7,737 bases of DNA from Clostridia bacterium (GTDB lineage Bacteria > Bacillota_A > Clostridia > Christensenellales > Aristaeellaceae), in contig JAFUDW010000021.1 in assembly GCA_017464225.1 (NCBI GenBank), forward strand, positions 1 through 7,737, in the 5' to 3' direction. A program made the translations under genes and the position numbers. Under the pieces are notes generated by a model. It made no database searches and had not been told where the DNA came from. It saw nothing but the letters and a program-made list of their open reading frames with translations. Of this stretch, positions 1 to 6,542 are shown one piece after another. Positions within the stretch are counted from its first letter, which is position 1; each line of letters opens with the position of its first letter.

Positions 1-1017
1 CCGGAGAAAGCTGTAGCCGCCATTGTTCACCATATCCTGGAAAACCGCCATGCCCAGCCGGTCGCAGGCGTAATAAAACAGTTCGGGCTCCACCTTGATA
101 TGCTTGCGCAGCGTATTGAAACCCAGCTCCTTCATGGCCAGGATGTCCCGATCATAGCCCGAGGGATCGGGCGGCGTATATAGACCGTCGGCCCAGTAGC
201 CCTGATCCAGCAAGCCGTGGAAAAAGTACGGTTTGCCGTTCAGACACAGCCGTTTTTCCCGAATGCCGATATCCCGCAACGCAAAATAGGAGCGCACGCA
301 GTCCTCGGCAGTTTTCAGCGTAAAATCGTATAAATGGGGATTTTCCGGCGTCCAGTAAATAGGGTTTTCCGGTACGACCACCGCTTCACCATCGACGAGG
401 GGATATGCGGCGCCATCCGACAGCGTGATCGTGCCTGCGTCAACGCCCTTGGCCTCGATTTTTACGCCGCTTTCCTGAGGCGTTACGACAATATCCTGCA
501 CGTAACGCTGAGGCACGGCCTCCAGCCACACCGTCTGCCAAATGCCGGTCACCGGCGTATACCACATGCCGCCGCGCTTTTCCTTCTGTTTTCCGTAAGG
601 CCAGGCTTTGTCCTTTGCGCTGTCGGTTACGGCGATGATCAGCGTGTTTTCGCCCTCGGACAGCTCGGTCAGCTCCAGTGTGGGGGACAGGAAGCTCAGC
701 ATCCCGGCGGGCTTGCGGTTCAGGTATACCGCGCCGTGCTGATCGATGCCGCCGCAGTGCAGCAGCACGCGCTTGCCCCAAAAGCTCTCCGGAAGCCGGA
801 ACGCGCGCCTGTACCAGAGGATATCGCCTTTTTTATGCCGTGCGCCCACGCCTGAGAGCGGGGCCTCCATGGCAAAGGGCAGGTTGATGGAACGGCTGTA
901 TTCCGTGGGCATTTCGCCCTGGGTCAGGGCAAAGTCCCAGGGGCCGTTCAGCAGCACGTAAGGCTCCCGCCGCAGGCGCGGGCGGGGATATGTATCCTGC
1001 CATGTGTTTTGTTCCAT
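1..1017 (-). CDS. Glycoside hydrolase family 2 protein, 3' part cut by window edge
   Basis: 339 codons are visible from ATG at 1017 to the left edge, with no stop. The N-terminal half is the galactose-binding-like sandwich of GH2 (LNGPWDFAL at residues 23-31; WYRRAF near 68-73; GIWQTVWLE at 158-166). An Ig-like segment follows, ending with YWTPENPHLY at 221-230. The TIM barrel begins near residue 255 (LNGKPYFFHGLLDQGYWADG, then FNTLRKHIKVEP and CDRLGMAVFQDM). This is the clade of GH2 enzymes in which HIKVEP and DRLGM..QDM precede the catalytic region. The acid/base and nucleophile glutamates lie beyond the window, so activity and sugar specificity (beta-galactoside, glucuronide or other) cannot be read. 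There is no signal peptide, so a cytoplasmic enzyme acting on imported oligosaccharides is inferred. The start is supported by GGAGG at 1025-1029, seven bases upstream. It follows the sirtuin stop by two bases. Confidence 0.93.
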   Translation of the reverse strand, partial: MEQNTWQDTYPRPRLRREPYVLLNGPWDFALTQGEMPTEYSRSINLPFAMEAPLSGVGARHKKGDILWYRRAFRLPESFWGKRVLLHCGGIDQHGAVYLNRKPAGMLSFLSPTLELTELSEGENTLIIAVTDSAKDKAWPYGKQKEKRGGMWYTPVTGIWQTVWLEAVPQRYVQDIVVTPQESGVKIEAKGVDAGTITLSDGAAYPLVDGEAVVVPENPIYWTPENPHLYDFTLKTAEDCVRSYFALRDIGIREKRLCLNGKPYFFHGLLDQGYWADGLYTPPDPSGYDRDILAMKELGFNTLRKHIKVEPELFYYACDRLGMAVFQDMVNNGGYSFLR

Positions 1018-1019
1018 CG

Positions 1020-1781
1020 TCAATCCTCCGTTTGATCAGGATCGGCCATGATCTTATCCACATCGCCCCGGAGCGTCAGGGAGGCGCAGCTGTCGGCGGC
1101 GATGGGCTCGCGGTTGATCACGACCAGGTTTTTTCCCGAAAAAGAATCCAGAAAAGAGGCCGCGGGCTCCACCGAAAGCGATGTGCCGGCCACGATCAGC
1201 GTATCCGCGTTTGATATTTCCCGCCGGGCGCCGATGCATACGTATTTATCCAACGGCTCGCCGTAAAGCACCACCGAAGGCTTCACCACGCCGCCGCAGT
1301 GATCGCAGCGCGGGATACCTGGACTGCCCGTTACCTTGTCCAGACGATAAAACGCGCCGCAGTCCATGCAGTAATTTTCATGGACGGTGCCGTGGATTTC
1401 ATATACGCGCCTGTTTCCGGCTGCTTTATGAAGCCCGTCGATATTCTGGGTCACGATGCCCCGGAGCTTGTCCTGCTTTTCCAGTGCGAACAGCCTGCGG
1501 TGGGCGGCGTTGGGCAGGGCGGCGGGATAGACCATATATTGACGGTAAAACCTGAAAAAAGCCTCCGGATGCAGGTAGAAAAAGGACTGGCTCAGGATCA
1601 TCTCGGCGCTCAGCCCTTCATATTCTCCGGCATATAGCCCTTCCTGGGAGCGGAAGTCCGGGATGCCGCTGGCGGTGGAGACCCCGGCTCCGCCGAAAAA
1701 CACGATGCGGCGGGATTTTTGAATGACGGCGTTCAGCGCTTCCCGGGACTGCCGTAGCGCGTCGGTCTCTGCGGCGTTCAT
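1020..1781 (-). CDS. NAD-dependent protein deacetylase, sirtuin (CobB/Sir2 family)
   Basis: 253 aa, the usual length for a bacterial sirtuin. It removes acyl groups from protein lysines using NAD, releasing nicotinamide and O-acyl-ADP-ribose, in the cytoplasm. Visible motifs: GAGVSTASGIPDFR at 31-44 (NAD binding), TQNIDGLH at 111-118, catalytic His130 in the IHG motif, zinc cysteines C138/C141 and C159/C162, KPSVVLYGE at 167-175, GTSLSVEP at 199-206 and INRE at 222-225. The Tyr-x-x-Arg pair that marks E. coli CobB-type desuccinylases seems absent (YRQY at 79-82 in the matching region), so a deacetylase is more likely; this alignment is by eye. The start at 1781 is chosen over upstream in-frame ATGs because the GGAGG at 1787-1791 lies just upstream and the protein then begins like other sirtuins. 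Its stop is two bases before the GH2 start. No convincing promoter was found upstream. Confidence 0.95.
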   Translation of the reverse strand: MNAAETDALRQSREALNAVIQKSRRIVFFGGAGVSTASGIPDFRSQEGLYAGEYEGLSAEMILSQSFFYLHPEAFFRFYRQYMVYPAALPNAAHRRLFALEKQDKLRGIVTQNIDGLHKAAGNRRVYEIHGTVHENYCMDCGAFYRLDKVTGSPGIPRCDHCGGVVKPSVVLYGEPLDKYVCIGARREISNADTLIVAGTSLSVEPAASFLDSFSGKNLVVINREPIAADSCASLTLRGDVDKIMADPDQTED

Positions 1782-1896
1782 GCGTTTCCTCCGTTGCTTC
1801 TTTCCTTGATAATTCTGATTCTTTTGAAAAAATCCTTCCATATATCCGCTTTTTTGCATCCTTTTTGTTTTTTGTCCCTGTTTTTTGGTTTTTTTA

Positions 1897-1925
1897 TTGA
1901 CAGATTTTTTCCGGCGGCGTATATT
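1897..1925 (+). promoter_or_regulatory. Sigma-A promoter of the permease operon leader
   Basis: The -35 hexamer TTGACA (1897-1902) is perfect. The -10 hexamer TATATT (1920-1925) differs from consensus at one base, and the spacer is exactly 17 bases. Transcription should start near 1931-1933, which leaves only about 16 bases before the leader ORF and about 160 bases before the permease start codon. Confidence 0.85.
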
Positions 1926-1947
1926 GAAACTGTGGAGGTGCGGAGGC

Positions 1948-2028
1948 ATGAGCTTGGTATCGCGCGCGCATGGCCGTCGGGCGCTGTGCTGTTGTCCCGG
2001 CTTTTTTTGCATGCCGCCGTGCCGCTGA
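1948..2028 (+). CDS. Cysteine-rich leader peptide (26 aa), probable attenuator sensor
   Basis: An ATG at 1948 opens a 26-codon frame ending in TGA at 2026-2028. The C-terminal part reads ALCCCPGFFCMPPCR. Cysteine codons are at positions 14, 15, 16 (1987-1995), 21 (2008-2010) and 25 (2020-2022), so 5 of 26 residues are Cys; the N-terminal half carries several Arg. A GGAGG at 1934-1938 lies nine bases before the ATG; a second GGAGG at 1942-1946 is too close. The peptide has no membrane segment or known domain. I infer that its translation, not its product, matters. A ribosome stalled on the triple Cys when charged tRNA-Cys is scarce would let the downstream antiterminator form. The same principle is established for poly-cysteine uORFs in mycobacteria and for trp and his leaders. 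The peptide family itself is not one I recognise. Confidence 0.75.
   Translation: MSLVSRAHGRRALCCCPGFFCMPPCR
1976..2008 (+). promoter_or_regulatory. Hairpin plus T7 run inside the leader ORF (pause or early terminator)
   Basis: Bases 1976-1981 (GTCGGG) pair with 1996-2001 (CCCGGC), six pairs with one G-U, and enclose a 14-base loop that contains the three Cys codons. Seven T residues follow directly (2002-2008). This could be the pause hairpin that keeps RNA polymerase in step with the leader ribosome, or an early terminator that acts when the leader is not translated. The stem is modest, so function is an inference. Confidence 0.45.
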
Positions 2029-2067
2029 ACCCAAACAGAGCGTACAGGGGCGGGCCGAATGCGGCGC
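2019..2067 (+). promoter_or_regulatory. Predicted antiterminator pairing
   Basis: GTGCCGC (2019-2025), the end of the leader ORF, is complementary to GCGGCGC (2061-2067): seven consecutive pairs with one G-U. CCC at 2030-2032 can add pairs with GGG at 2052-2054. The 2061-2067 strand is the 3' arm of the terminator, so the two folds exclude each other. A ribosome stalled at the Cys codons near 1990 leaves 2019-2025 free, whereas a ribosome at the stop codon covers it. The pairing was drawn by eye and energies were not computed. Confidence 0.5.
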
Positions 2068-2078
2068 CGCTCTTTTTT
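2047..2078 (+). terminator. Intrinsic terminator (attenuator) before the permease genes
   Basis: A 5' arm at 2047-2057 pairs with 2062-2073 through eleven pairs (including two G-U) and one bulged G at 2066. The loop is AATG, and six T follow (2073-2078). It lies between the leader ORF stop (2028) and the permease start (2095) and would end transcription before the operon. An outer AGAGCG/CGCTCT pairing (2037-2042 with 2068-2073) is an alternative base for the same T run. There is no upstream gene other than the leader, so its position only makes sense as a regulated terminator. Confidence 0.8.
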
Positions 2079-2094
2079 ATCAAGGAGATAGAGG

Positions 2095-2760
2095 ATGGAT
2101 TGGTCGTTTATACAGCGGTTTACGCCCATGTATGTGGAGGCTGCCGGGCTGACGCTGCGCATGGGCCTGATCGGCATTGCGCTGTCGATGGCGGTGGGGC
2201 TTGCCTGCTGCCTGGCGCAGCATTACCGCGTGCCGGTGCTGCGGCAGATCTGCCGCGCCTATATTGAGTTGGCGCGCAACACGCCGCTGCTGGTGCAGCT
2301 GTTTTTCCTGTACTTTGGCTTGCCCAAGGTGGGCGTCAGGCTCAGCAGCGAAACCTGCGCCGTCATTGGCCTTACCTTCCTGGGCGGCGCCTACATGGCC
2401 GAGGCCTTCCGCAGCGGACTGGAGGCCGTGGATAAAACCCAGCGCGAGGCCGGGGAGTGCCTGGGGCTCACGGGCATGCAGAACCTTCGATATGTGATTT
2501 TTCCTCAGGCGCTGGCCACCGCCGTGCCTGCCGTATGCGCCAACGTGATTTTTCTGATCAAGGAAACCAGCGTGTTCAGCGCCGTGGCGCTGGCTGACCT
2601 GATGTATGTGGCCAAGGACCTGATCGGCATGTATTACAAAACCGATGAGGCGCTGCTGATGCTGGTGCTGGCGTATCTGGTGCTGCTGCTGCCCATCTCG
2701 GTGATTTTCTCCTGGCTGGAAAGGAGGCTCCGCTATGCAGGCTTTGGAAGTGCTGCTTAA
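2095..2760 (+). CDS. Amino acid ABC transporter permease (HisM/GlnP type), first subunit
   Basis: 221 aa inner-membrane permease of a polar amino acid importer, with about five hydrophobic segments (roughly 17-41, 63-79, 86-102, 140-156, 186-207). The conserved ARNTPLLVQLFFLYFGLP stretch is at 60-77. The EAA loop that docks to the ATPase runs from about 118 to 139 (EAGECLGLTG ... YVIFPQA). AAGGAG at 2082-2087 is seven bases upstream of the ATG. The gene is the first after the cysteine-rich leader and attenuator, and its last 26 bases overlap the second permease, so the two are likely translated together as a heterodimer. Substrate cannot be told from the permease alone; cysteine or cystine is inferred from the leader and the binding protein. 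Confidence 0.93.
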   Translation: MDWSFIQRFTPMYVEAAGLTLRMGLIGIALSMAVGLACCLAQHYRVPVLRQICRAYIELARNTPLLVQLFFLYFGLPKVGVRLSSETCAVIGLTFLGGAYMAEAFRSGLEAVDKTQREAGECLGLTGMQNLRYVIFPQALATAVPAVCANVIFLIKETSVFSAVALADLMYVAKDLIGMYYKTDEALLMLVLAYLVLLLPISVIFSWLERRLRYAGFGSAA

Positions 2761-3403
2761 AGGCCGCAACATGGCGCGGCTGCTGCAGGGGCTCTGGGTC
2801 ACGCTGAGCCTGTCGCTCATCTCCATTGGGCTCTCCATCGCATTGGGATTGCTGGCGGGCCTGCTCATGACCATGAAGAATAAGGCGATCCGGGCGCTTT
2901 GCCGCCTGTGGCTGGAAACCATCCGCATCGTACCGCAATTGGTGCTGCTGTTCCTGGTATATTTCGGCCTGGCCAAGGCTTTCAATATCCAATTGTCCGG
3001 GGAGACCTCGGCGGTGATCGTGTTCACCTTCTGGGGCGCGGGCGAAATGGGAGATCTGGTGCGCGGCGCTGTGCAGTCCATTCCCCGGCATCAGACGGAG
3101 AGCGGCAACGCCCTGGGATTGACCAAATGGCAGGTGTACCGCTATGTGATCATCCCGCAAACGCTCAGGCGGCTGATCCCTCAGGCCATCAATCTGGCCA
3201 CCCGCATGATCAAAACCACTTCGCTGATCATGCTCATCGGCGTGGTGGAAGTGCTCAAGGTGGCTCAGCAGATCATTGACAATGCCCGCTATGACGCGCC
3301 GCAGGCCGCCGTGGGAATCTACGCTGTGGTGTTCTTCCTGTACTTTATCGTGTGCTGGCCCATATCGCTGGCGGCGGGCAAGCTGGAAAAGAAATGGGCG
3401 TAA
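2735..3403 (+). CDS. Amino acid ABC transporter permease (HisM/GlnP type), second subunit
   Basis: 222 aa, same family as the preceding permease but clearly diverged. It has hydrophobic segments near 22-46, 66-82, 92-108, 155-175 and 192-213, with RIVPQLVLLFLVYFGLA at 64-80 in place of the usual RGTPLL motif. The EAA loop is at about 122-143 (ESGNALGLTKWQVYRYVIIP). The start lies inside the previous gene, with AAGGAGG at 2721-2727 and seven bases of spacing, so a 26-bp overlap is real. It presumably pairs with the first permease to form the channel. A short hairpin without a T run follows the stop (3415-3431), so transcription probably continues into the GH78 gene. Confidence 0.93.
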   Translation: MQALEVLLKGRNMARLLQGLWVTLSLSLISIGLSIALGLLAGLLMTMKNKAIRALCRLWLETIRIVPQLVLLFLVYFGLAKAFNIQLSGETSAVIVFTFWGAGEMGDLVRGAVQSIPRHQTESGNALGLTKWQVYRYVIIPQTLRRLIPQAINLATRMIKTTSLIMLIGVVEVLKVAQQIIDNARYDAPQAAVGIYAVVFFLYFIVCWPISLAAGKLEKKWA

Positions 3404-3414
3404 GGCGCCCGGAA

Positions 3415-3431
3415 CGCGGCGGGTGACCGCG
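3415..3431 (+). other. Small hairpin between permease and GH78 gene
   Basis: CGCGG (3415-3419) pairs with CCGCG (3427-3431) around a seven-base loop. No T run follows, so it is not an intrinsic terminator. It could stabilise or process the mRNA, or be chance in GC-rich DNA. Confidence 0.3.
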
Positions 3432-3469
3432 CTTGATCTTTATAGATTACGACGAGGAGGGACGCTGTG

Positions 3470-5632
3470 ATGGAGATCGGAAAATGCAGCTGGATCACGA
3501 CGGCGTGGGATACGGGGGATATCGCCCCGGTTTTTCGCCGCGTTTTTACAGCCCTCAAGGCCGTTGACTATGCCGAACTGCAAATCACCGCGCTGGGCGT
3601 GTATGAGGCAGAGCTCAACGGAAAGCGCGTGGGGGATTTTGTGCTGGCCCCCGGCTGGACCAGCTATCAGCACCGTCTTCAGGTGCAGACCTATGATATT
3701 ACGCGCCTGATCGGGGAAGAAAATGAGCTACGCGTTACCGTGGGTCGGGGCTGGTTCCGTTCGCCCATTCCCGGCTGGATAAACAGCGAGGATAAAGAGC
3801 GGCGCCTTCATCAGCCCTGCGGGCTCATCGCCCGCCTGTTCATCCGCTTTTCCGACGGCAGCGAAAGCGCTGTTGAAACGGACGGGGACTGGCAGTTTTC
3901 CGAGAGCCCGGTGCGCTTCAGTGAGATCTATGATGGCGAGCGCTATGACGCCAGGATAGAACCGGCCGACTGGCAGCCTGTTTCGCTGCTGGACTGGCCC
4001 AAGGATATCCTGATCCCGCAGGAGGGCGAAATCATCCGGGAAACCGAGCGCATTGCCGCGCAGCATGTTTTCCGCACGCCGCGGGGCGAAACGGTGGTTG
4101 ATTTTGGCCAGGAAATAACGGGCTATGTGGAGTTCACCGTCGATGCGAAAGCCGGGGATGAGATACAGTTCATCCACGGCGAGGTATTGGACGCGGAGGG
4201 CAACTTCTATAACGCCAATTATCGCGGCGCAAAAGCCGCGGCAGCGTATACCTGCCGGGAAGGGAAACAGACCTGGCATCCCCGTTTGACCTTCTTTGGC
4301 TTCCGCTACATAAAGCTGCTCGCCTGGCCCAACGATCCCAGGCCCGAGGATTTCACCGCCATCGCGGTGCATTCCGATATGAAGCGCACAGGCGAATTGG
4401 AATCCGGCAGCGCGGAAATGAACCGGCTGTTTTCCAACATCGTGTGGGGCCAGCGTGGCAATTTCCTGGACGTGCCCACCGATTGCCCCCAGCGGGATGA
4501 GCGGCTGGGCTGGACGGGAGACGCGCAGGTGTTCATCAAGGCTGCCAGCTATTTCTTTGATGTGGAGAGATTTTTCAGAAAATGGCTCCATGATATGGCT
4601 GCCGATCAGTATGCAAGCGGCGAAATAGGCCAGGTGATCCCGGACGTGATGCCCAGGGACGGCTGCAGCAGCGCCGCCTGGGGGGATGCGGCTGTCATTT
4701 GCCCGTGGCAGGTGTATCAGACCTATGGGAACAGCGCCGTCCTTGAGGAGCAGTTTGAATGCATGAAAGGATGGACGGATTACATTACCGCTTCCACAGC
4801 GGCAAAGGATCTGTGGACGGGCCATTTCCACTTTGGGGATTGGCTGAGCCTGGATGCGCCTGAGGGCAGCCGCGTGGGTGCTACCCGGCTGGATTTTATT
4901 GCCACAGCCTTTTACGCCTATTCGGTGGAGTTGGTGGCCAAAGCCGGAAAACTGCTGGGCAGGGATATGGCCGAATACGAAGCGCTGCATGACCGTATCA
5001 CGGCGGCCTTCCAAAGGGCGTTTCCCGATTATCAGACTCAAACCGAGCATGTGCTGGCGGTGCGTTTCAATCTGTGCCCGGACCGTCAGAAAACCGCTGG
5101 CGCCCTGGCTGAAATGGTGAAGGCCGATGGAAAACAGCTGCGCACAGGCTTTGTGGGCACGCCCTACCTGCTGCACGTGCTGAGCGATTATGGCCATGCC
5201 GATCTGGCATGGGACCTGCTGCTGCGAAGGTCCTATCCCGGCTGGCTGTATCCGGTCACCAAGGGGGCGACCACCGTCTGGGAGCATTGGGACGGTATTA
5301 AGGAAGACGGCTCCTTCTGGTCTGAATCCATGAACTCCTTTAACCATTACGCTTATGGCGCGGTGGGCGATTGGGTCTTTGAGCAGGCGGCGGGCATCCG
5401 GCATGATGAAAGCCATCCCGGCTTTGCCGAGCTGATCTATGCGCCCCATCCTGACCAACGCCTGGGCTGGCTTGCCGCCTCTTTGCAGTCGCGGTACGGC
5501 CGCATTCATGCCGCCTGGAGATATGAGAACGGCGGCGTGCGCTATGAACTGGAAACCCCGGTACGGGCGCATATCCGCCTGAAAAACCTGGATTGCTGGG
5601 TGGAAAAGGGCAAATATACCTTCTGGGAATGA
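3470..5632 (+). CDS. Alpha-L-rhamnosidase-like glycoside hydrolase (GH78)
   Basis: 720 aa from ATG 3470; a GTG at 3467 immediately before it is an equally possible start, and both are served by GAGGAGG at 3454-3460. Domain order fits GH78: an N-terminal beta-sandwich of the Bac_rhamnosid_N type (about 25-185, with LNGKRVGDFVLAPGWTSY near 49-66), the concanavalin-like domain (about 195-300), a six-hairpin catalytic (alpha/alpha)6 barrel (about 305-640), and a C-terminal beta domain (about 645-720). The hallmark DVPTDCPQRDERLGWTGDAQ spans 334-353; Asp338, Glu344 (general acid) and Asp351 are in place, and the probable base is Glu605 in TTVWEHWDG. It is shorter than many GH78 enzymes and has no signal peptide. 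A cytoplasmic enzyme cutting imported small rhamnosides is inferred, though specificity is not certain. Its place inside an amino acid transporter operon is odd. Confidence 0.93.
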   Translation: MEIGKCSWITTAWDTGDIAPVFRRVFTALKAVDYAELQITALGVYEAELNGKRVGDFVLAPGWTSYQHRLQVQTYDITRLIGEENELRVTVGRGWFRSPIPGWINSEDKERRLHQPCGLIARLFIRFSDGSESAVETDGDWQFSESPVRFSEIYDGERYDARIEPADWQPVSLLDWPKDILIPQEGEIIRETERIAAQHVFRTPRGETVVDFGQEITGYVEFTVDAKAGDEIQFIHGEVLDAEGNFYNANYRGAKAAAAYTCREGKQTWHPRLTFFGFRYIKLLAWPNDPRPEDFTAIAVHSDMKRTGELESGSAEMNRLFSNIVWGQRGNFLDVPTDCPQRDERLGWTGDAQVFIKAASYFFDVERFFRKWLHDMAADQYASGEIGQVIPDVMPRDGCSSAAWGDAAVICPWQVYQTYGNSAVLEEQFECMKGWTDYITASTAAKDLWTGHFHFGDWLSLDAPEGSRVGATRLDFIATAFYAYSVELVAKAGKLLGRDMAEYEALHDRITAAFQRAFPDYQTQTEHVLAVRFNLCPDRQKTAGALAEMVKADGKQLRTGFVGTPYLLHVLSDYGHADLAWDLLLRRSYPGWLYPVTKGATTVWEHWDGIKEDGSFWSESMNSFNHYAYGAVGDWVFEQAAGIRHDESHPGFAELIYAPHPDQRLGWLAASLQSRYGRIHAAWRYENGGVRYELETPVRAHIRLKNLDCWVEKGKYTFWE

Positions 5633-5640
5633 ACTACCGA

Positions 5641-5656
5641 GCGCCATTTGCGGCGC
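5641..5656 (+). other. Small hairpin between GH78 and ATPase genes
   Basis: GCGCC (5641-5645) pairs with GGCGC (5652-5656) across a six-base loop, nine bases after the GH78 stop codon. There is no T run, so readthrough to the ATPase is expected. Possible mRNA stability element; weak. Confidence 0.3.
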
Positions 5657-5695
5657 CGATGAAATAATACCCCCTTTGGAAGGAGGCTGGATATC

Positions 5696-6466
5696 ATGAA
5701 TACTCCCTTGCTGGAGGTTCGCCATATCAGTAAAGGCTTTGACGGAACGGGCGTGCTGAAGGACGTATCATTGTCCATCCGGGAAGGCGAAGTGCTGGTG
5801 GTGGTGGGCCCCAGCGGCTGCGGAAAATCAACGCTTTTGCGCTGCATCAACGGCCTTGAGCGCATCGACAGCGGTGAAATTTTGCTGCGCGGAAAGCTCA
5901 TTTCGGGTGAAAAGAGCGATCTGGTGGCCGTGCGCCAGAAGGTGGGCATGGTGTTCCAGAGCTACGATCTGTTTCCGCATATGGATGTGATGGGCAATCT
6001 GCTGCTGGGCCCCACCAAGGCCCTGAAACGCCCGAAGGCCGAGGTGGAAGCGGAGGCCATGGCGGCGCTTCGCCGCGTGGGCCTGGAGGAAAAGGCCCAT
6101 GCCCTGCCCCGCACGCTGAGCGGCGGACAGAAGCAGCGCGTGGCGCTGGTACGCGCCATGCTGATGAAGCCCGATATGCTGCTGCTGGATGAAATCACCG
6201 CCGCCCTGGACCCTGAAATGGTGCGCGAAGTGCTGAACGTTGTGCTGGATCTGGCGCGGGACGGTATGACCATGGCCATCGTCACCCATGAAATGCGCTT
6301 TGCAGAGGCCGTGGCCGATCGGGTGATCTTTCTGGAGGGTGGCGTCATTGCTGAGGAAGGGACGCCCGAGCAGTTCTTCCATCGCCCGCAAACCGAGCGC
6401 GCCCGGCAGTTCCTGAATACCTTTGTGTATGAGGCGGCTAAAAAACAAAGCGAGAACAAAGAATAG
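5696..6466 (+). CDS. Amino acid ABC transporter ATP-binding protein (HisP/GlnQ type)
   Basis: 256 aa, the energising subunit that hydrolyses ATP on the cytoplasmic face. Visible in order: Walker [10 protein letters not shown] at 38-46, Q-loop Gln88 in [11 protein letters not shown], signature LSGGQKQRV at 141-149, Walker B MLLLDE at 161-166, D-loop ALDPE at 170-174, and switch His198 in VTHEM. The VFQ..LFPH and THEM..A signatures are those of polar amino acid importers. The usual DEPTSALD is DEITAALD here, with Ile for Pro, a variant that should not harm catalysis. AAGGAGG at 5680-5686 is nine bases from the ATG. It is separated from its permeases by the GH78 gene. The next promoter's -35 element begins three bases after its stop. 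Confidence 0.95.
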   Translation: MNTPLLEVRHISKGFDGTGVLKDVSLSIREGEVLVVVGPSGCGKSTLLRCINGLERIDSGEILLRGKLISGEKSDLVAVRQKVGMVFQSYDLFPHMDVMGNLLLGPTKALKRPKAEVEAEAMAALRRVGLEEKAHALPRTLSGGQKQRVALVRAMLMKPDMLLLDEITAALDPEMVREVLNVVLDLARDGMTMAIVTHEMRFAEAVADRVIFLEGGVIAEEGTPEQFFHRPQTERARQFLNTFVYEAAKKQSENKE

Positions 6467-6468
6467 GC

Positions 6469-6497
6469 TTGACATTCCTTTTCTAAGCGCTTATAAT
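6469..6497 (+). promoter_or_regulatory. Consensus sigma-A promoter for the binding protein gene
   Basis: TTGACA (6469-6474), a 17-base spacer and TATAAT (6492-6497) form a perfect consensus promoter directly after the ATPase stop codon. Transcription should start near 6503-6505. A separate strong promoter gives the binding protein more transcript than the membrane subunits, as is common for ABC importers. Confidence 0.9.
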
Positions 6498-6503
6498 CAT
6501 ACC

Positions 6504-6517
6504 ATTCCGATAGGAAT
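6504..6517. promoter_or_regulatory. Inverted repeat at the start point, candidate operator
   Basis: ATTCC and GGAAT arms (6504-6508 and 6513-6517) flank GATA, beginning about seven bases after the -10 box and so overlapping the expected start of transcription. A bound repressor there would block initiation. The half-sites recall, from memory only, the dyads bound by Rrf2-type cysteine regulators such as CymR. It could also be a short 5' RNA hairpin. Confidence 0.45.
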
Positions 6518-6542
6518 TAAGGTTTTTGAAGGAGGCAGCGCT

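Larger units (their letters stand above)
1782..2094. other. Divergent intergenic region holding a transcription attenuator
   Basis: 313 bases separate the sirtuin gene and the first permease. The part next to the sirtuin (1782-1910) is very T-rich on the plus strand, with several runs of six or seven T. It holds the sirtuin ribosome binding site but no clear minus-strand promoter. From 1897 rightwards it holds a plus-strand promoter, a cysteine-rich leader ORF, a pausing or terminating hairpin, an intrinsic terminator and the permease ribosome binding site (AAGGAG at 2082-2087), each listed separately. Confidence 0.8.

Noticed and set aside
1794..1910. Promoter for the sirtuin on the minus strand
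   Set aside because: There are AT-rich -10-like stretches (for example around 1840-1845), but no matching -35 hexamer at a suitable distance.
1931..2094. T-box or known cysteine or SAM riboswitch in the leader
   Set aside because: No T-box antiterminator motif or S-box core is visible, and the leader is short and mostly occupied by the ORF and the terminator.
1782..2177. N-terminal extension of the sirtuin frame up to 2177
   Set aside because: The extra sequence is Lys- and Arg-rich because the DNA is A-rich on that strand, it runs through the divergent promoter, and GGAGG sits correctly before the ATG at 1781.
1794..2267. A 157-codon plus-strand frame across the leader region
   Set aside because: It crosses the promoter, leader ORF, terminator and permease start in another frame and has no plausible ribosome binding site; its Phe/Leu content reflects the T-rich tract.
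2080..3081. A 333-codon minus-strand frame over the permeases
   Set aside because: The translated sequence is rich in His, Gln, Arg and Pro with no domain. The plus strand holds two well-formed permeases with EAA loops.
3728..5725. A 665-codon open frame on the minus strand, antisense to the GH78 gene
   Set aside because: It is a shadow of GC-rich coding DNA. The opposite frame encodes a protein with clear GH78 domains and catalytic motifs, whereas this one resembles no family and has no ribosome binding site.
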